The notes beneath the pieces were generated by a model. That model had not been told where the DNA came from and did no database searches. It saw nothing but the letters and a program-made list of their open reading frames with translations. From Lachnospiraceae bacterium (GTDB taxonomy: Bacteria; Bacillota; Clostridia; Lachnospirales; Lachnospiraceae), in NCBI GenBank assembly GCA_029067085.1, contig JAIEFE010000015.1, forward strand, positions 367,633 to 431,632: 64,000 nt of DNA, written 5' to 3'. Shown piece after piece: positions 35,250 through 44,729 of this stretch (within the stretch, counting starts at the first letter, position 1; each line of letters opens with the position of its first letter). A program made the translations under genes and the position numbers.

Positions 35250-35411
35250 ATGTATGAAATGCCAACAGATCTGCAATATAAGGATGAACTGAGAAAAGAA
35301 CGCATCCGCATCGAAGACGAACTGGAGATGCTTCGCAGCAAAGAATATGAAAGACTGGAAAAGAAACTGGAACGCGATTTAGCGCGGGTCATTGAAGGTA
35401 TCGAAAGCTAA
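35250..35411 (+). CDS. Small charged coiled-coil protein (53 residues)
   Basis: An ATG at 35250 with AAGGAGGGTGAAAGG upstream opens 53 codons. The protein is almost entirely Glu, Lys, Arg and Leu (ELEMLRSKEYERLEKKLERD), predicting a single long amphipathic helix or coiled coil. A good promoter upstream and a strong terminator downstream make it a self-contained transcription unit, so it is very likely a real gene. No family is recognised and no function can be assigned. Confidence 0.75.
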   Translation: MYEMPTDLQYKDELRKERIRIEDELEMLRSKEYERLEKKLERDLARVIEGIES

Positions 35412-35432
35412 ACACAACGCAACCCTAAAACC

Positions 35433-35476
35433 AAGGTGTAAAGTCTTATGCTACGGTAAGACATTACACCTTTTTA
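35433..35476 (+). terminator. Strong intrinsic terminator after the small coiled-coil gene
   Basis: AAGGTGTAA plus GTCTTA (35433-35448) pairs with TAAGAC plus TTACACCTT (35457-35472), followed by TTT. Confidence 0.9.
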
Positions 35477-35517
35477 CACATTTATTTCATAAAATATCCC
35501 CACCCGAAAGGAGCCCC

Positions 35518-36027
35518 ATGGAAATAGAACGCAAATTCACCGTCACCCGACTGCCGGAAAATCTATCTTCCTACCCCTGCCGCATCATCGAGCAGGCCTA
35601 CTTAAATACTGACCCTGTTGTCAGGATCCGCAGGGAGGATGATTCCTATTACCTGACCTACAAGGGAAAGGGGCTGCTTGCCAGAGAGGAGTATAACCTT
35701 CCGTTAAATGAAGAATCCTACTATCATTTACGGGAAAAAGCGGATGGAAATATCATCTCAAAGAAACGATATATCATTCCCATCGACCGTCCGCAATTTG
35801 ATATGACACGCATGTCATCTTCTTTAAAAGATATTGACCAAATCAGTCTGTTCGTGGAGCTGGATATTTTTGACGCTCCCTTTGCTCCTCTGGTCATCGC
35901 TGAGGTGGAATTTCCGGACAAGGAAACGGCGGAATCCTTCCTCCCTCTTGACTGGTTTAGTCAAGACGTCACAAACGATCCCGCCTACCATAATTCCAAT
36001 CTCAGCCGCCAGAAAACATCCTCCTGA
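35518..36027 (+). CDS. CYTH domain protein
   Basis: 169 residues from the ATG at 35518, with AAAGGAG upstream; the longer open frame has no start signal. It begins MEIERKFTV, the ExExK signature of the CYTH (CyaB/thiamine triphosphatase) superfamily, and has the strand pairs VVRIRREDDSYYLTYKGKG and ISKKRYIIPI expected of the triphosphate tunnel. The likely substrate is an inorganic or nucleoside triphosphate. A copy of the 17-bp palindrome lies within its 3' part. It converges with malQ. Confidence 0.9.
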   Translation: MEIERKFTVTRLPENLSSYPCRIIEQAYLNTDPVVRIRREDDSYYLTYKGKGLLAREEYNLPLNEESYYHLREKADGNIISKKRYIIPIDRPQFDMTRMSSSLKDIDQISLFVELDIFDAPFAPLVIAEVEFPDKETAESFLPLDWFSQDVTNDPAYHNSNLSRQKTSS

Positions 36028-36066
36028 CTGATCTGACACGCATTATCTTTATACTTCTACTTCCCG

Positions 36067-37575
36067 TTAAACGCCCGCTGTCGTTTTATCCGATTTCGCC
36101 GAGTATCTCGCATAGAGCTTTGTCATCGAAAGGATCCGCTCCGCCAATTCTTCCGTAAACTGACCGGGCAGCATACGCCACTTCCAGTTTATCCCTAACG
36201 TGGACGGAATATTTGTTCGCGCTTCCGCTCCCAGTCCCAGATAATCCTGCATGGGAATCACACAGGTATCCGACACACTGGCCATGGCAGCCCGAATAAA
36301 TTCCCACTGAACATCCTTGTTCGACTTAATATTCAAATACCTCTTTGCGAAAGCCTTGTCCCTACGCGGCAGCTTATCATACCAGCCAAGTGTCGTATCG
36401 TTATCATGTGTCCCAGTATAGACAATGCTGTTTGCCGTATAGTTATGCGGCAGATAATCGCTGTCCTCACGGGAATCAAACGCAAACTGCAAGATCTTCA
36501 TTCCCGGATAACCTGTCTTTTTCACCAGCTTTATGACCGAATCAGTCAAAAAGCCGAGATCCTCCGCTATCACTGCCTTTTTTCCCAGTTCAGACTTCAT
36601 TGTCTTAAAGATATCGTAGCCGGGACCTTTCTCCCATTGACCATATTCCGCAGTCTCATTCCCGAAAGGAATGGAATAGTATTCGTCAAATCCTCTGAAA
36701 TGATCGATTCTCACAACATCATAGAGTTTATAGCAGTAAGCGATCCGCTTCATCCACCATGCATAATCCGTCTCTTTATGGTAGTCCCAGCGATAGAGAG
36801 GATTCCCCCAAAGCTGCCCCGTAGCGGAGAAAGCATCTGGCGGGCATCCTGCCACAGCGATCGGCGTAAGCGACTGATCAAACTGAAAAAGTTCCGGATT
36901 CGCCCAGGTGTCCGAGCTGTCAAAGGCCACATAGATCGGAATATCCCCGATGATATCAATCTTCTTTTTATTGGCGTATTCCTTCAGCGCAAACCACTGC
37001 TTGGCAAACAGATACTGCTGGAACTGATAAAATGCCACTTCCTCCGCGTACTTCTGCGCATACTGCTTCATCGCCGCGGGTTTCCTGCGCTTGATATCCT
37101 CGTCCCACTCACTCCAGCTTTTGCCGTCAAAGGCGTTCTTTACCGCCATATAGAGGGCGTAGTCCTTCAGCCAGTAAGCATTCTCCTCAACAAAATTCTG
37201 ATATGCCTTGTCCTTTTCGATCTTGCTGTTCTGAAACGCCTTCTTTAACACCTTAAATCGGGACAGATATATTTTTTCATAATCCACATAGGCATCATCA
37301 TCCCCGAAATCGTACTGCTCACAGTCCTTCTCCGTCAGATAGCCTTCCTCGATCAGAGACTCCAGATCAATATAGTAGGGATTGCCCGCAAAGGTGGAAA
37401 AAGACTGATAGGGAGAATCCCCATAGCCCGTAGGTCCGAGCGGCAGGATCTGCCAATAGGACTGCCCCGCCTTCTCTAACAGATCAATAAAAGTATATGC
37501 CTCCCTGGAAAAGGCACCTATTCCATACTTCGACGGAATAGCAGATACAGCCAGCAAAACACCACTCCTTCTCAT
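36067..37575 (-). CDS. malQ: 4-alpha-glucanotransferase (amylomaltase, GH77)
   Basis: 502 residues. GH77 landmarks include the N-terminal SGVLLAVSAIPSKYGIGAF, QILPLGPTGYGDSPYQSFS, the nucleophile region VVRIDHFRGFDEYY, the acid/base AVIAEDLGFLTDSV and the stabiliser region YTGTHDNDTTLGWY. It transfers maltosyl units between alpha-glucans in glycogen or maltodextrin use. It appears monocistronic, with GGAAAGGAT upstream of the start. Confidence 0.95.
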   Translation of the reverse strand: MRRSGVLLAVSAIPSKYGIGAFSREAYTFIDLLEKAGQSYWQILPLGPTGYGDSPYQSFSTFAGNPYYIDLESLIEEGYLTEKDCEQYDFGDDDAYVDYEKIYLSRFKVLKKAFQNSKIEKDKAYQNFVEENAYWLKDYALYMAVKNAFDGKSWSEWDEDIKRRKPAAMKQYAQKYAEEVAFYQFQQYLFAKQWFALKEYANKKKIDIIGDIPIYVAFDSSDTWANPELFQFDQSLTPIAVAGCPPDAFSATGQLWGNPLYRWDYHKETDYAWWMKRIAYCYKLYDVVRIDHFRGFDEYYSIPFGNETAEYGQWEKGPGYDIFKTMKSELGKKAVIAEDLGFLTDSVIKLVKKTGYPGMKILQFAFDSREDSDYLPHNYTANSIVYTGTHDNDTTLGWYDKLPRRDKAFAKRYLNIKSNKDVQWEFIRAAMASVSDTCVIPMQDYLGLGAEARTNIPSTLGINWKWRMLPGQFTEELAERILSMTKLYARYSAKSDKTTAGV

Positions 37576-37640
37576 AGCATCCCCAAATCCTTTCCTGTCA
37601 ATCAGCCCGATTATTCTCGGAAATCGTTTTCTATTCGATT

Positions 37641-39524
37641 CTACACCGTTTTTTCCAAAAATGCAAGAAATTCCTTTTCCGGAAGGGGCTTCGAGAAATA
37701 GTAGCCCTGAATGTAGTCGATTGCCAGCTCCTCCATGGCAAGATACTGTTCCTTGGTCTCAATCCCCTCCGACACGATCTTCAATTTCATGCCGTGGATC
37801 ATCTGCATAGCAGCGTTTAATACATACTTAGCCTTTTCATCCCTAAAAAACGCCTGACTCATATCGCGATCAAACTTCACAATGTGGACCGGCATGTCTA
37901 CGATATAATTCAGGTTGGACTGGCCCGTACCAAAATCGTCCAGTGAAAAATACACGCCGTACTCCATCAACTTGCGCATGTTCTCAAGAAGCGTCTTTTT
38001 CGCCGCCATGGAGGCGGACTCCGTGATCTCCAGATTGATATATTTCGGATCGATCTGATGCTTTTCCATAATAGCTATGTAATCTTCCGCCAGCTCAGGA
38101 TAACCGCACTGGACCACCGACAGATTCACTTCGATATATTGCATGCCGTACCGCTCCAGACTTTCCCTTGTAAAGAAACGACAGACCTTATCAAACACGA
38201 TCTCGCCCAACGCCAGAATCTTACCGTTCGCTTCCGCCACGGAAATAAACGCCCCCGGCGGCACCAGATTTCCCTCGCGGTCCCGCATACGGACCAGCGC
38301 CTCAGCGCTCACAAACTTCTGCTCTTTAGTGGAAAAGATAGGCTGATAAAACACTTCGATCCGATTTTCTTCCATGGCTTCTTCAAGCATCTGCTCCATG
38401 CGCTTCTCCTGACGCATCTGCTCCACGAACTCGCTGTCCACCCGCCTAAAGTTTGCAGCTCCATGATCGCGGCTCTTCCATCTCGCATACTGCATCAGAG
38501 AAACCATCTCCTGGTAATCGTTCACCAGCGTGTTATCCGGCAAATAGGTATACTCCGTCTGCGCCACGCCGCCGAGTTCTCTTCTCCCGTACTCCACAAA
38601 ACTCCTAACTTTCTCCACGGTATTATCGGCATCTGACAATTCCTCTAAGATCAACCATACCTCGTCATCTGCCATTTTAAATACTCTGGTGTGCGCAAGC
38701 TTCGGCAGTCTCCTGGCAAAGGCCAGCATCACCGCCTGCTCCTTTGCCCCGTCGTCATCCTGAATGAGCCCCAGATTCCACCAAACGGACATAACCGCAA
38801 ATTTTTTCTCGCTGTTATAAAGTTTTCTGGCATAGAGCAGCAGTGCGTCATGATTATACATCCCGGTGACCCGGTCCGTCAGATACTCCGGATTTTCCAG
38901 CCGGAAAAAGATCACCAGCACCCCCAGTGCACCCGCATACCCCACAAGCAGAAGCTGATTGTTCAAAAACTGTGTCAGTGCCGCCGCAAACCACAGTCCC
39001 ATCCAGATCAAGATCACCTGGGTTCTTCTGGGATTCCCCTGCTTGCGCTTTCGGATCGTGAAAATGATATTGGAGATGACATAGCTTCCCGCAAAAGCAT
39101 AAGTCGAGAGTACGGATGGTCCCGCCGTGTACACCACCCTTCCCATCTTATATACGCCAATCGAAAGATTAGCGATGACGATACACTCCACCAGAAAAGC
39201 TCCGCATCCGATGAATATGATCTTTAGAAGTTTCTTTTGCCCGCTGTACACATCCGCACATTCATATAAAAAGCCCAGCAAGGCTACCAGTACAAGTGTC
39301 ATCAGATAAACTTTGCAGATTGCATAGACGATCATCCTATGATCCTTCATTAATCTGACGATCGCCCAGATAGAGAACATATCAAAAAAAATACATACCA
39401 GCATTCCCACCATTAATATCTGAAACGCTATCTGCGTACCAAGCCGGAGAGATTTATATCTTGCGTAAAATGCGATCATAATAGCAATCAGAATAATGCC
39501 GCACATCTGCGCTTGTATATTCAT
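37641..39524 (-). CDS. Membrane c-di-GMP phosphodiesterase with degenerate GGDEF and EAL domains
   Basis: 627 residues. Seven or so membrane helices (residues 5-215) form a 7TM-type sensor. A GGDEF-like domain follows, but its signature reads KMADDEVWLILEE, so cyclase activity is lost. The C-terminal EAL domain keeps the catalytic set: SAEALVRMRD, LEITES, DDFGTGQSN, KFD and VSEGIET, ending QGYYFSKPLPE. It should degrade c-di-GMP in response to an unknown membrane signal. Monocistronic, AAAGGAG upstream. Confidence 0.9.
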   Translation of the reverse strand: MNIQAQMCGIILIAIMIAFYARYKSLRLGTQIAFQILMVGMLVCIFFDMFSIWAIVRLMKDHRMIVYAICKVYLMTLVLVALLGFLYECADVYSGQKKLLKIIFIGCGAFLVECIVIANLSIGVYKMGRVVYTAGPSVLSTYAFAGSYVISNIIFTIRKRKQGNPRRTQVILIWMGLWFAAALTQFLNNQLLLVGYAGALGVLVIFFRLENPEYLTDRVTGMYNHDALLLYARKLYNSEKKFAVMSVWWNLGLIQDDDGAKEQAVMLAFARRLPKLAHTRVFKMADDEVWLILEELSDADNTVEKVRSFVEYGRRELGGVAQTEYTYLPDNTLVNDYQEMVSLMQYARWKSRDHGAANFRRVDSEFVEQMRQEKRMEQMLEEAMEENRIEVFYQPIFSTKEQKFVSAEALVRMRDREGNLVPPGAFISVAEANGKILALGEIVFDKVCRFFTRESLERYGMQYIEVNLSVVQCGYPELAEDYIAIMEKHQIDPKYINLEITESASMAAKKTLLENMRKLMEYGVYFSLDDFGTGQSNLNYIVDMPVHIVKFDRDMSQAFFRDEKAKYVLNAAMQMIHGMKLKIVSEGIETKEQYLAMEELAIDYIQGYYFSKPLPEKEFLAFLEKTV

Positions 39525-39584
39525 TGTCTCACTTCTCCTTTTTTCACTTTGCCCGATTTATTCCGGCATATCTCCAAAACCGCA

Positions 39585-40406
39585 TTATGACAAAAACGGA
39601 ATCATCTCCCGTACTGAGGAAAAAATCAAATGCGGCCTGACTTCGGATGCCTCCACATCCTCAAGTCCTGCCTCGCCGCTCAAAACAAGCACACTTTTCA
39701 GGCCATGATTTCTGCCCGCCGCGATATCCGTGTAAAGCCTGTCACCCACCATCGCAATACGGCTCCGCTCTGCATTGACCCTTGTAGTCAAATATGTAAT
39801 GATATCCTCGTTGGGTTTTCCGATCACCCGGTCAGGATAGCGGAAGGCGGAAGCATGAATGAATGCGTGAATCGCCCCGGCATCCGGGATAAAGCCATCC
39901 TCTGTCGGGCAGTTATAATCCGGGTGGGTAGCCAGATAAGGAAGTCCCGCCCGCACAAAGTCGCACACTTTGCACATCTTGCGATAGGTAAGTGACGTGT
40001 CAAAAGCCGTCACAACCACATCGGGGTTCTCCTCTTCCAGACGGATTCCGGCCTGTATAAACTCCTCTCTCAACAGTTCGTTTCCCAAAAGGAATACCCT
40101 CTTGTCCGCATAGTGTTTTTTCAGATAATGAATCGTTGCCTGTCCCGAGGTAACGATCTTTTCCTCTCCCACCAAAAGACCCATCCGTCCAAGCTTCTCC
40201 ACATAGACTGCCGCATTTTTTGAGGAATTGTTTGTCACAAAGACATAACTTCTCCCGGTGGCTTCAATACGCTCCAGAAAATCCCTCGCGCCGTCGATCC
40301 ACCGCTCTCCCAGATAAATGGTTCCGTCCATATCCAGTGCGAAACAATCCACCTGTGAAAGGATGGCTTCCGAGTCTTCGTTTACAATGGGGATCTGTGT
40401 CTGCAT
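39585..40406 (-). CDS. HAD-IIA hydrolase (NagD-like)
   Basis: 273 residues. Motif I DMDGTIYLGERWIDGA, motif II YVFVTNNSSKN and motif IV IAMVGDRLYTDIAAG, with IGKPNEDI before it, define the NagD/4-nitrophenylphosphatase group (AraL, PNPase-like). It removes phosphate from sugar phosphates or nucleotides. GATAGGATA upstream of the ATG is a moderate ribosome site. It contains one copy of the 17-bp palindrome. Confidence 0.9.
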   Translation of the reverse strand: MQTQIPIVNEDSEAILSQVDCFALDMDGTIYLGERWIDGARDFLERIEATGRSYVFVTNNSSKNAAVYVEKLGRMGLLVGEEKIVTSGQATIHYLKKHYADKRVFLLGNELLREEFIQAGIRLEEENPDVVVTAFDTSLTYRKMCKVCDFVRAGLPYLATHPDYNCPTEDGFIPDAGAIHAFIHASAFRYPDRVIGKPNEDIITYLTTRVNAERSRIAMVGDRLYTDIAAGRNHGLKSVLVLSGEAGLEDVEASEVRPHLIFSSVREMIPFLS

Positions 40407-40468
40407 AATCGTATCCTATTCCTCCGGCTTCACTCGCTTGTGGGCATTATACACAGTAAGTATATCAT

Positions 40469-41611
40469 TTATCCCCTGTTCTCTGCAATACTCTGCTGTT
40501 TCTTCATCTCATCCAGAATCCTGCATATTTTGCCGCCGTACCCCTGTCCGGAGGCCCAGCCTTTTCCCTGCGGATTCTCCTTCTGTCCGAGCCACTCCAC
40601 ATAGGGTGCACAGCCCTTTTCCACATAGGCATATCTGGGATCAACACAGACATTCTTAAGTTCCTTTTTGCTCGCATAGGCTTTCAGATGCTGTATCTGC
40701 GCCCGCACTCCCTCCTTCATAGTCTTAAAACTGTACCCTTTTTCGCCTTTTGACGTAACACCCATACCGCAGAAATTATTTTGATCCAATGTCACCGCAG
40801 AGCCGGCAAAGGTCAGATTTCCGGTTTCCAGCATTGCCTGAGCTGCCGCTATGTCGCCCCGCACACCTTCATAGTTTCCTTCTTCTATATAGGTATCTGC
40901 AAGCTGCCCTGCGTACCAGGCTGCAGCAGGATTTTTACTGACGATATATGCCTCGATCTGATCCGCGTTTACCTGCGTGCTCCCCATAATGCGCGTCTTA
41001 TGCCTGTCATCCGTTTTTCCGCCTTTCAGCATTTCGCTAATAATCTTAAGGATCGCGAAGAGCAGTTCCCTAAATAGACCAATCCAGTCAATACCTCTTC
41101 CTACAGCCTCCTTAAATCCCTCCCAGGTATGCCGTGTCGTATTATGTACATAGGGCGCGGGACATATCTTTCCCGTCACATCATAGTGGCGCAGCACATT
41201 GGAGGCAGGCACACCATATTTCATCATCAGATATCTGGTCAGCTCCACTGCAGCCTCCACCGTGGCATCCTCAAAATACCAGTCCTTGTCATTCGCATTT
41301 TTATGGCTTTGATCCTTTTTCCGCACACATAACTCAATCCCTATGCTGTTGGCATTGCGGCATTCCAAATGCTTATAGCGCTTTGCCCCGCAATGCCAGG
41401 CAATGTTTTCATCCTCCACGCTCTGCCAGATCTCTCCCTCGTGTCCCACAAAATAATGCGCCGATCTGTTTCTGTTCCCACCCGCTAAATACTGGCACTG
41501 CTTCTCCGCCGTGCCTAAGCTGCCCGTATAGTGGATGACGATATAGCGGATGCGGGACACGTCGCCCTTTTTGAAATTATACTTGCTTATCATCATGTTG
41601 ATCGCTCTCAT
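40469..41611 (-). CDS. N-acetylmuramoyl-L-alanine amidase fused to a glucosaminidase-type domain
   Basis: 380 residues. Residues about 12-170 are an Amidase_2 domain with zinc ligands in VIHYTG and NVLRHYDVTGKICPAPY. After a linker, residues about 205-370 are a Flg_J/LysM-free glucosaminidase-like domain with AAAQAMLETGNLTFAGS carrying the catalytic Glu and GQGYGGKICRILDEM at the end. It should cut peptidoglycan at two bonds. No signal peptide or membrane anchor is visible, so export would rely on a holin-like or non-classical route, which is phage-lysin-like. AAGGAGG upstream. Confidence 0.87.
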   Translation of the reverse strand: MRAINMMISKYNFKKGDVSRIRYIVIHYTGSLGTAEKQCQYLAGGNRNRSAHYFVGHEGEIWQSVEDENIAWHCGAKRYKHLECRNANSIGIELCVRKKDQSHKNANDKDWYFEDATVEAAVELTRYLMMKYGVPASNVLRHYDVTGKICPAPYVHNTTRHTWEGFKEAVGRGIDWIGLFRELLFAILKIISEMLKGGKTDDRHKTRIMGSTQVNADQIEAYIVSKNPAAAWYAGQLADTYIEEGNYEGVRGDIAAAQAMLETGNLTFAGSAVTLDQNNFCGMGVTSKGEKGYSFKTMKEGVRAQIQHLKAYASKKELKNVCVDPRYAYVEKGCAPYVEWLGQKENPQGKGWASGQGYGGKICRILDEMKKQQSIAENRG

Positions 41612-41654
41612 AGTTTCCTCCTTACGGCTTAGCTTTTGATCTTACCCTTCCTAT

Positions 41655-41677
41655 CAAACAAAAGGTGGCGCTCCACC
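41655..41677 (-). terminator. Terminator after the adenosine-deaminase-like gene
   Basis: On the minus strand GGTGG, loop AGCG, CCACC (41664-41677) is followed by TTTTGTTTG. Confidence 0.65.
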
Positions 41678-41686
41678 GCCCTGTTG

Positions 41687-43396
41687 TCATTCACAATTAT
41701 GGTGAAAATACCGGTCAGTTTCCTCGAGGAACGGCCTCCAATATTTCTCCTTAAAATCCTCCAGACATTTATTGTAATCCAGCTCTGTCCAGTTATCCAA
41801 AGCTACGTTCCTCCTGTGTTGATACTGGAAGATAAACGCCGTAAATACCAGTCCTTTGACCATATTCAGACCACCGTCCGATGCCATATACATCTCCCAG
41901 AAATCATAGGAGAGACCGGGATTCCCCAATATCTGCGGATCGTCATTAGAGAGCACACAGGGCACTCCCAGCTTCATGAGCATCAGCGCATAATGGTTTC
42001 TGATATCCGGGAAATACCGAAGCATCTGATTGCTGATCGGACACACTTCGAGCACCGGCGCTTTGAGAGAGGCGTCATAGGCGCCTGCCTGATAGCACGT
42101 CTGCACGCCCGGATATTCCAGCATCTGAAAACCATGGCCCATCCGGCTTCTGCAGACGATCTTCGCATCTATGATATTCTCCTGCTCCATCCAAAGACTT
42201 TCTCCCGCATGGAGCATCAGCTCGATGTTTTCCGCCCTCAAAACGCCGTCGAGTCCGTATTCCTCTCTCTTCTCCGCAAAAAATGCGCCTTCTCTGCTTT
42301 TTTCCGGATATCCGCTCATGGTCTCCCCATAGAAGATATCCTGATAATACGTGTAGCTGGCCCTTCCGCGATCCTCCTCGCTGACAAAATCGAAACCCTT
42401 GATCAGATTTCCATATGGCCCCAGTTTCCAGGCGATCGCCGTATCTGCTTTTTTCATCAACTTTATCCTGTCCTGCTCGATATCGGCATTCAAGTCTCTC
42501 CTGGCGCACAAGATCACGCCAAGCTCCAAATCTCCATACGGCAGTTCCCATCCGTATTGCCGGCTCTTTTTCCTGTAATCTTCGACTGCCGCTGCCTTAG
42601 CCTCTGTCAGCGCATCCAAAAAGTCCGGAGACTGATCCAGTATGACATCATGTTTCTCTTCCTTTTCTGCCAGCTTAAATTCCTCAAAGCCGCAGCGGAG
42701 TTCCACATAATCGATTCTGTCCCGGAGACATTCCAGGAAAAACCGGCGATGGTATTCCACATAGAAATCTCTGTTGCCAAACAGCTCCGATGTCCGCATA
42801 AAGATCTTATTGAACTCATCCCAGATATATCTTGCATCGTCCGTGTGTTTCCCCACGGTCAGCCATCTTTTCAGCACATCCTTCCTGTGACTGCCCTGTA
42901 AAAAATCCTGCAGCGGCTCGGCAGCGCAGGGATTTTCTCCTTCCGTCGGTGCCTTGTAGGTCATCTTTCCCATCTGAGGTCCCTGTGTCGCAATATAGAT
43001 TTCCTGTCCTTCCCACTTCTCCAAAAGATCCATCAATCCCTCCACAGAGAGCGCAGCAGCACTGTGAACATGAAGCAGCCCGCATTTGGGCATCGCGGAA
43101 AACATTGTCATGATAATGTCGCCAAACGCATTCCCCTGCTCCTTATAATCTGCAAACGCAACACTGCTCGGATAAGCAATGATACCTTTTTCATAATCCT
43201 CCCGATAACTGCTTTTTGCCGCCTTCATATGCTCCTCCAAACGGGCTTCCAGCGCTTCCTCCCTTTCATCACCTGCTGCGAGACGAGGCCATTTCTTATA
43301 AAACCACTGCCCTTTATCATGGATCAAGAGCAGATTATTCTGTATCACCGCCTCCATAAGTCCTCGTTTTACATAATCATCATTCTGTAATATCAT
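41687..43396 (-). CDS. Adenosine deaminase-like metallohydrolase (ADGF-like size)
   Basis: About 569 residues from the ATG at 43396, which has GGAGGAAA upstream (the frame extends five codons more). The amidohydrolase set is present: LLHVHSAAALS (metal HxH near residue 109), LMLHAGES, RMGHGFQML and LSNDDPQIL. At 570 residues it is longer than standard adenosine deaminase (about 340) and closer to the ADGF/CECR1 type, with an N-terminal extension of about 100 residues. Substrate is probably adenosine or a related purine nucleoside. No signal peptide is seen, so it acts in the cytoplasm. Confidence 0.85.
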   Translation of the reverse strand: MILQNDDYVKRGLMEAVIQNNLLLIHDKGQWFYKKWPRLAAGDEREEALEARLEEHMKAAKSSYREDYEKGIIAYPSSVAFADYKEQGNAFGDIIMTMFSAMPKCGLLHVHSAAALSVEGLMDLLEKWEGQEIYIATQGPQMGKMTYKAPTEGENPCAAEPLQDFLQGSHRKDVLKRWLTVGKHTDDARYIWDEFNKIFMRTSELFGNRDFYVEYHRRFFLECLRDRIDYVELRCGFEEFKLAEKEEKHDVILDQSPDFLDALTEAKAAAVEDYRKKSRQYGWELPYGDLELGVILCARRDLNADIEQDRIKLMKKADTAIAWKLGPYGNLIKGFDFVSEEDRGRASYTYYQDIFYGETMSGYPEKSREGAFFAEKREEYGLDGVLRAENIELMLHAGESLWMEQENIIDAKIVCRSRMGHGFQMLEYPGVQTCYQAGAYDASLKAPVLEVCPISNQMLRYFPDIRNHYALMLMKLGVPCVLSNDDPQILGNPGLSYDFWEMYMASDGGLNMVKGLVFTAFIFQYQHRRNVALDNWTELDYNKCLEDFKEKYWRPFLEETDRYFHHNCE

Positions 43397-43417
43397 ATTT
43401 TTTTCCTCCATTTATTG

Positions 43418-43453
43418 AAAAGAAAAACCGGCAGTCCAATCGTCCTGCCGGTT
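43418..43453 (-). terminator. Terminator after the RhiA-like gene
   Basis: AACCGGCAG and CTGCCGGTT (43426-43434, 43445-43453) form a perfect 9-bp stem, followed on the minus strand by TTTCTTTTC. Confidence 0.9.
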
Positions 43454-43475
43454 CTCTTTGGACAGTATACGCCTC

Positions 43476-44090
43476 TTACTCGTCGGCCGCTTCCCATGTA
43501 TTATCGGGTGTAAGCCTGATAGATCTCTCATACTGGTTGACCGGGAATTTGATCTCATACCTCTGGGTCATACGGTTGAGGTCGATCACCTCACCCTCCT
43601 CGAAATCACCGAACGCGATCCAATACTTCGGATGCGGCGCGAAGGTGTACTGAAGGTTGGGATCCGCAGGTCTCGCAAACGCAGGATTTCCGGACATACC
43701 GATACCGATGGATACCTTGCCGGCCGGAATGGAACCGTCGCATCTGATCCCCAGCTTGCCCTGGGTCGTCTTGTGATCGGAATCCACGAAGTGATACGCG
43801 CCCTTTTCCCGCTTGAAAGCGATGGAGTTCTCACTGGTATTCGAAGGATCCGCTTTACGCACTTCGGATGCGTGGAATACCACACCGGGCTCCAGTGTTC
43901 CCTCTTCGCACCATGCGAAGCTGTAATCCACATTCCAGCCGAACTTTATCATGGTTCCGGGATGTGCCTTCTTGCTGAACCATACCAGAGACCGGATATC
44001 CTCATCCTGCTCCTCATAGGTCTGATAGATGCAGAAATCTCCACAGGATGTTCCCTGATGGTCTACATTAAGTACATAAGGTGTTGCCAT
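43476..44090 (-). CDS. RhiA-like protein
   Basis: 204 residues with a strong ATGGAGGAA ribosome site. An all-beta pattern with FCIYQTYEEQDEDIRSLVWF, AHPGTMIKFGWNVDYSFAWC and LEPGVVFHAS resembles the rhizosphere-induced protein RhiA of rhizobia and its uncharacterised homologues. No signal peptide or catalytic motif is seen. The strand-rich sequence suggests a soluble beta-sandwich. Expression may depend on the AbrB/BTAD regulator genes 117 bases upstream on the same strand. Confidence 0.5.
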   Translation of the reverse strand: MATPYVLNVDHQGTSCGDFCIYQTYEEQDEDIRSLVWFSKKAHPGTMIKFGWNVDYSFAWCEEGTLEPGVVFHASEVRKADPSNTSENSIAFKREKGAYHFVDSDHKTTQGKLGIRCDGSIPAGKVSIGIGMSGNPAFARPADPNLQYTFAPHPKYWIAFGDFEEGEVIDLNRMTQRYEIKFPVNQYERSIRLTPDNTWEAADE

Positions 44091-44206
44091 AATTCATTTC
44101 CTCCATTTTGGTTTATTTTTTCAAACATGTTTGCAGCTGCGCTTCCTGTCTGATGAAGCCAGTCTAGCATATAGACCCGGAAAGTTTCCGTAAACAAATC
44201 GGAAAG

Positions 44207-44683
44207 TTATCGGAATCCTTTCAGTTTCCTGCTGTAGTAGAGCGCCTTTTCCTTATTTCCCTGTTTTTCATAGTGGGCTAAGAGTCTGCCGAGCACTTCA
44301 TAATATGCCATGTCATAGACAGCCTCATAATCCTCCACCCACTCATAGCTGTTTTCAAATAAAAGCGGAGCCGTATAAAGCCGTTCCGCACGTTCCCAGT
44401 CCTCCACCTTCTTACTGTCGAGACACTTGACAAACTCCTGCAGATCCAGCTCTATCAGCTCCGTATCCAGATAAATCTCTTCCCTGTATATTGCAAGCGG
44501 CAGCTCCATCCCCTCTTTCTCCTGCCATCCGTTCAGAAACGCGCACACTTTGTACAAACTGTCCCGTGCTTTGCCTCGTTCCGCCTCCGGCCACATAAGC
44601 TCTTCCAGCATTCTCTTCCTGACCGCCTTTCCTCCGCTGCAGCAAAGATAGGATATCAATTCCTCCGCTTTCCTGTTTTTCAT
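44207..44683 (-). CDS. Winged-helix/BTAD regulator fragment
   Basis: 158 residues from the ATG at 44683, but conserved sequence continues in frame upstream to about 44746 (IECFGKFSIYGNG), which looks like the start of a SARP-type winged helix. There is no start codon for that part. The BTAD region (helical, LAHYEKQGNKEKALYYSRKL at the end) is intact. The usual receiver domain is missing. The frame meets the AbrB gene at a run of eight A's, so this is either a degraded regulator or the second half of a protein made through slippage. Confidence 0.65.
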   Translation of the reverse strand: MKNRKAEELISYLCCSGGKAVRKRMLEELMWPEAERGKARDSLYKVCAFLNGWQEKEGMELPLAIYREEIYLDTELIELDLQEFVKCLDSKKVEDWERAERLYTAPLLFENSYEWVEDYEAVYDMAYYEVLGRLLAHYEKQGNKEKALYYSRKLKGFR

Positions 44684-44729
44684 CGGATGATAACGCCCAT
44701 TCCCATAAATGCTGAATTTGCCGAAACAC

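Noticed and set aside
40469-41611. Phage endolysin from a prophage
   Set aside because: The amidase-glucosaminidase lacks a signal peptide, which is lysin-like, but no other phage gene is near, so a cellular hydrolase is more likely.
41636-42901. Plus-strand open frame of 421 codons
   Set aside because: Antisense to the adenosine-deaminase-like gene, whose metal-binding motifs prove that strand to be coding.
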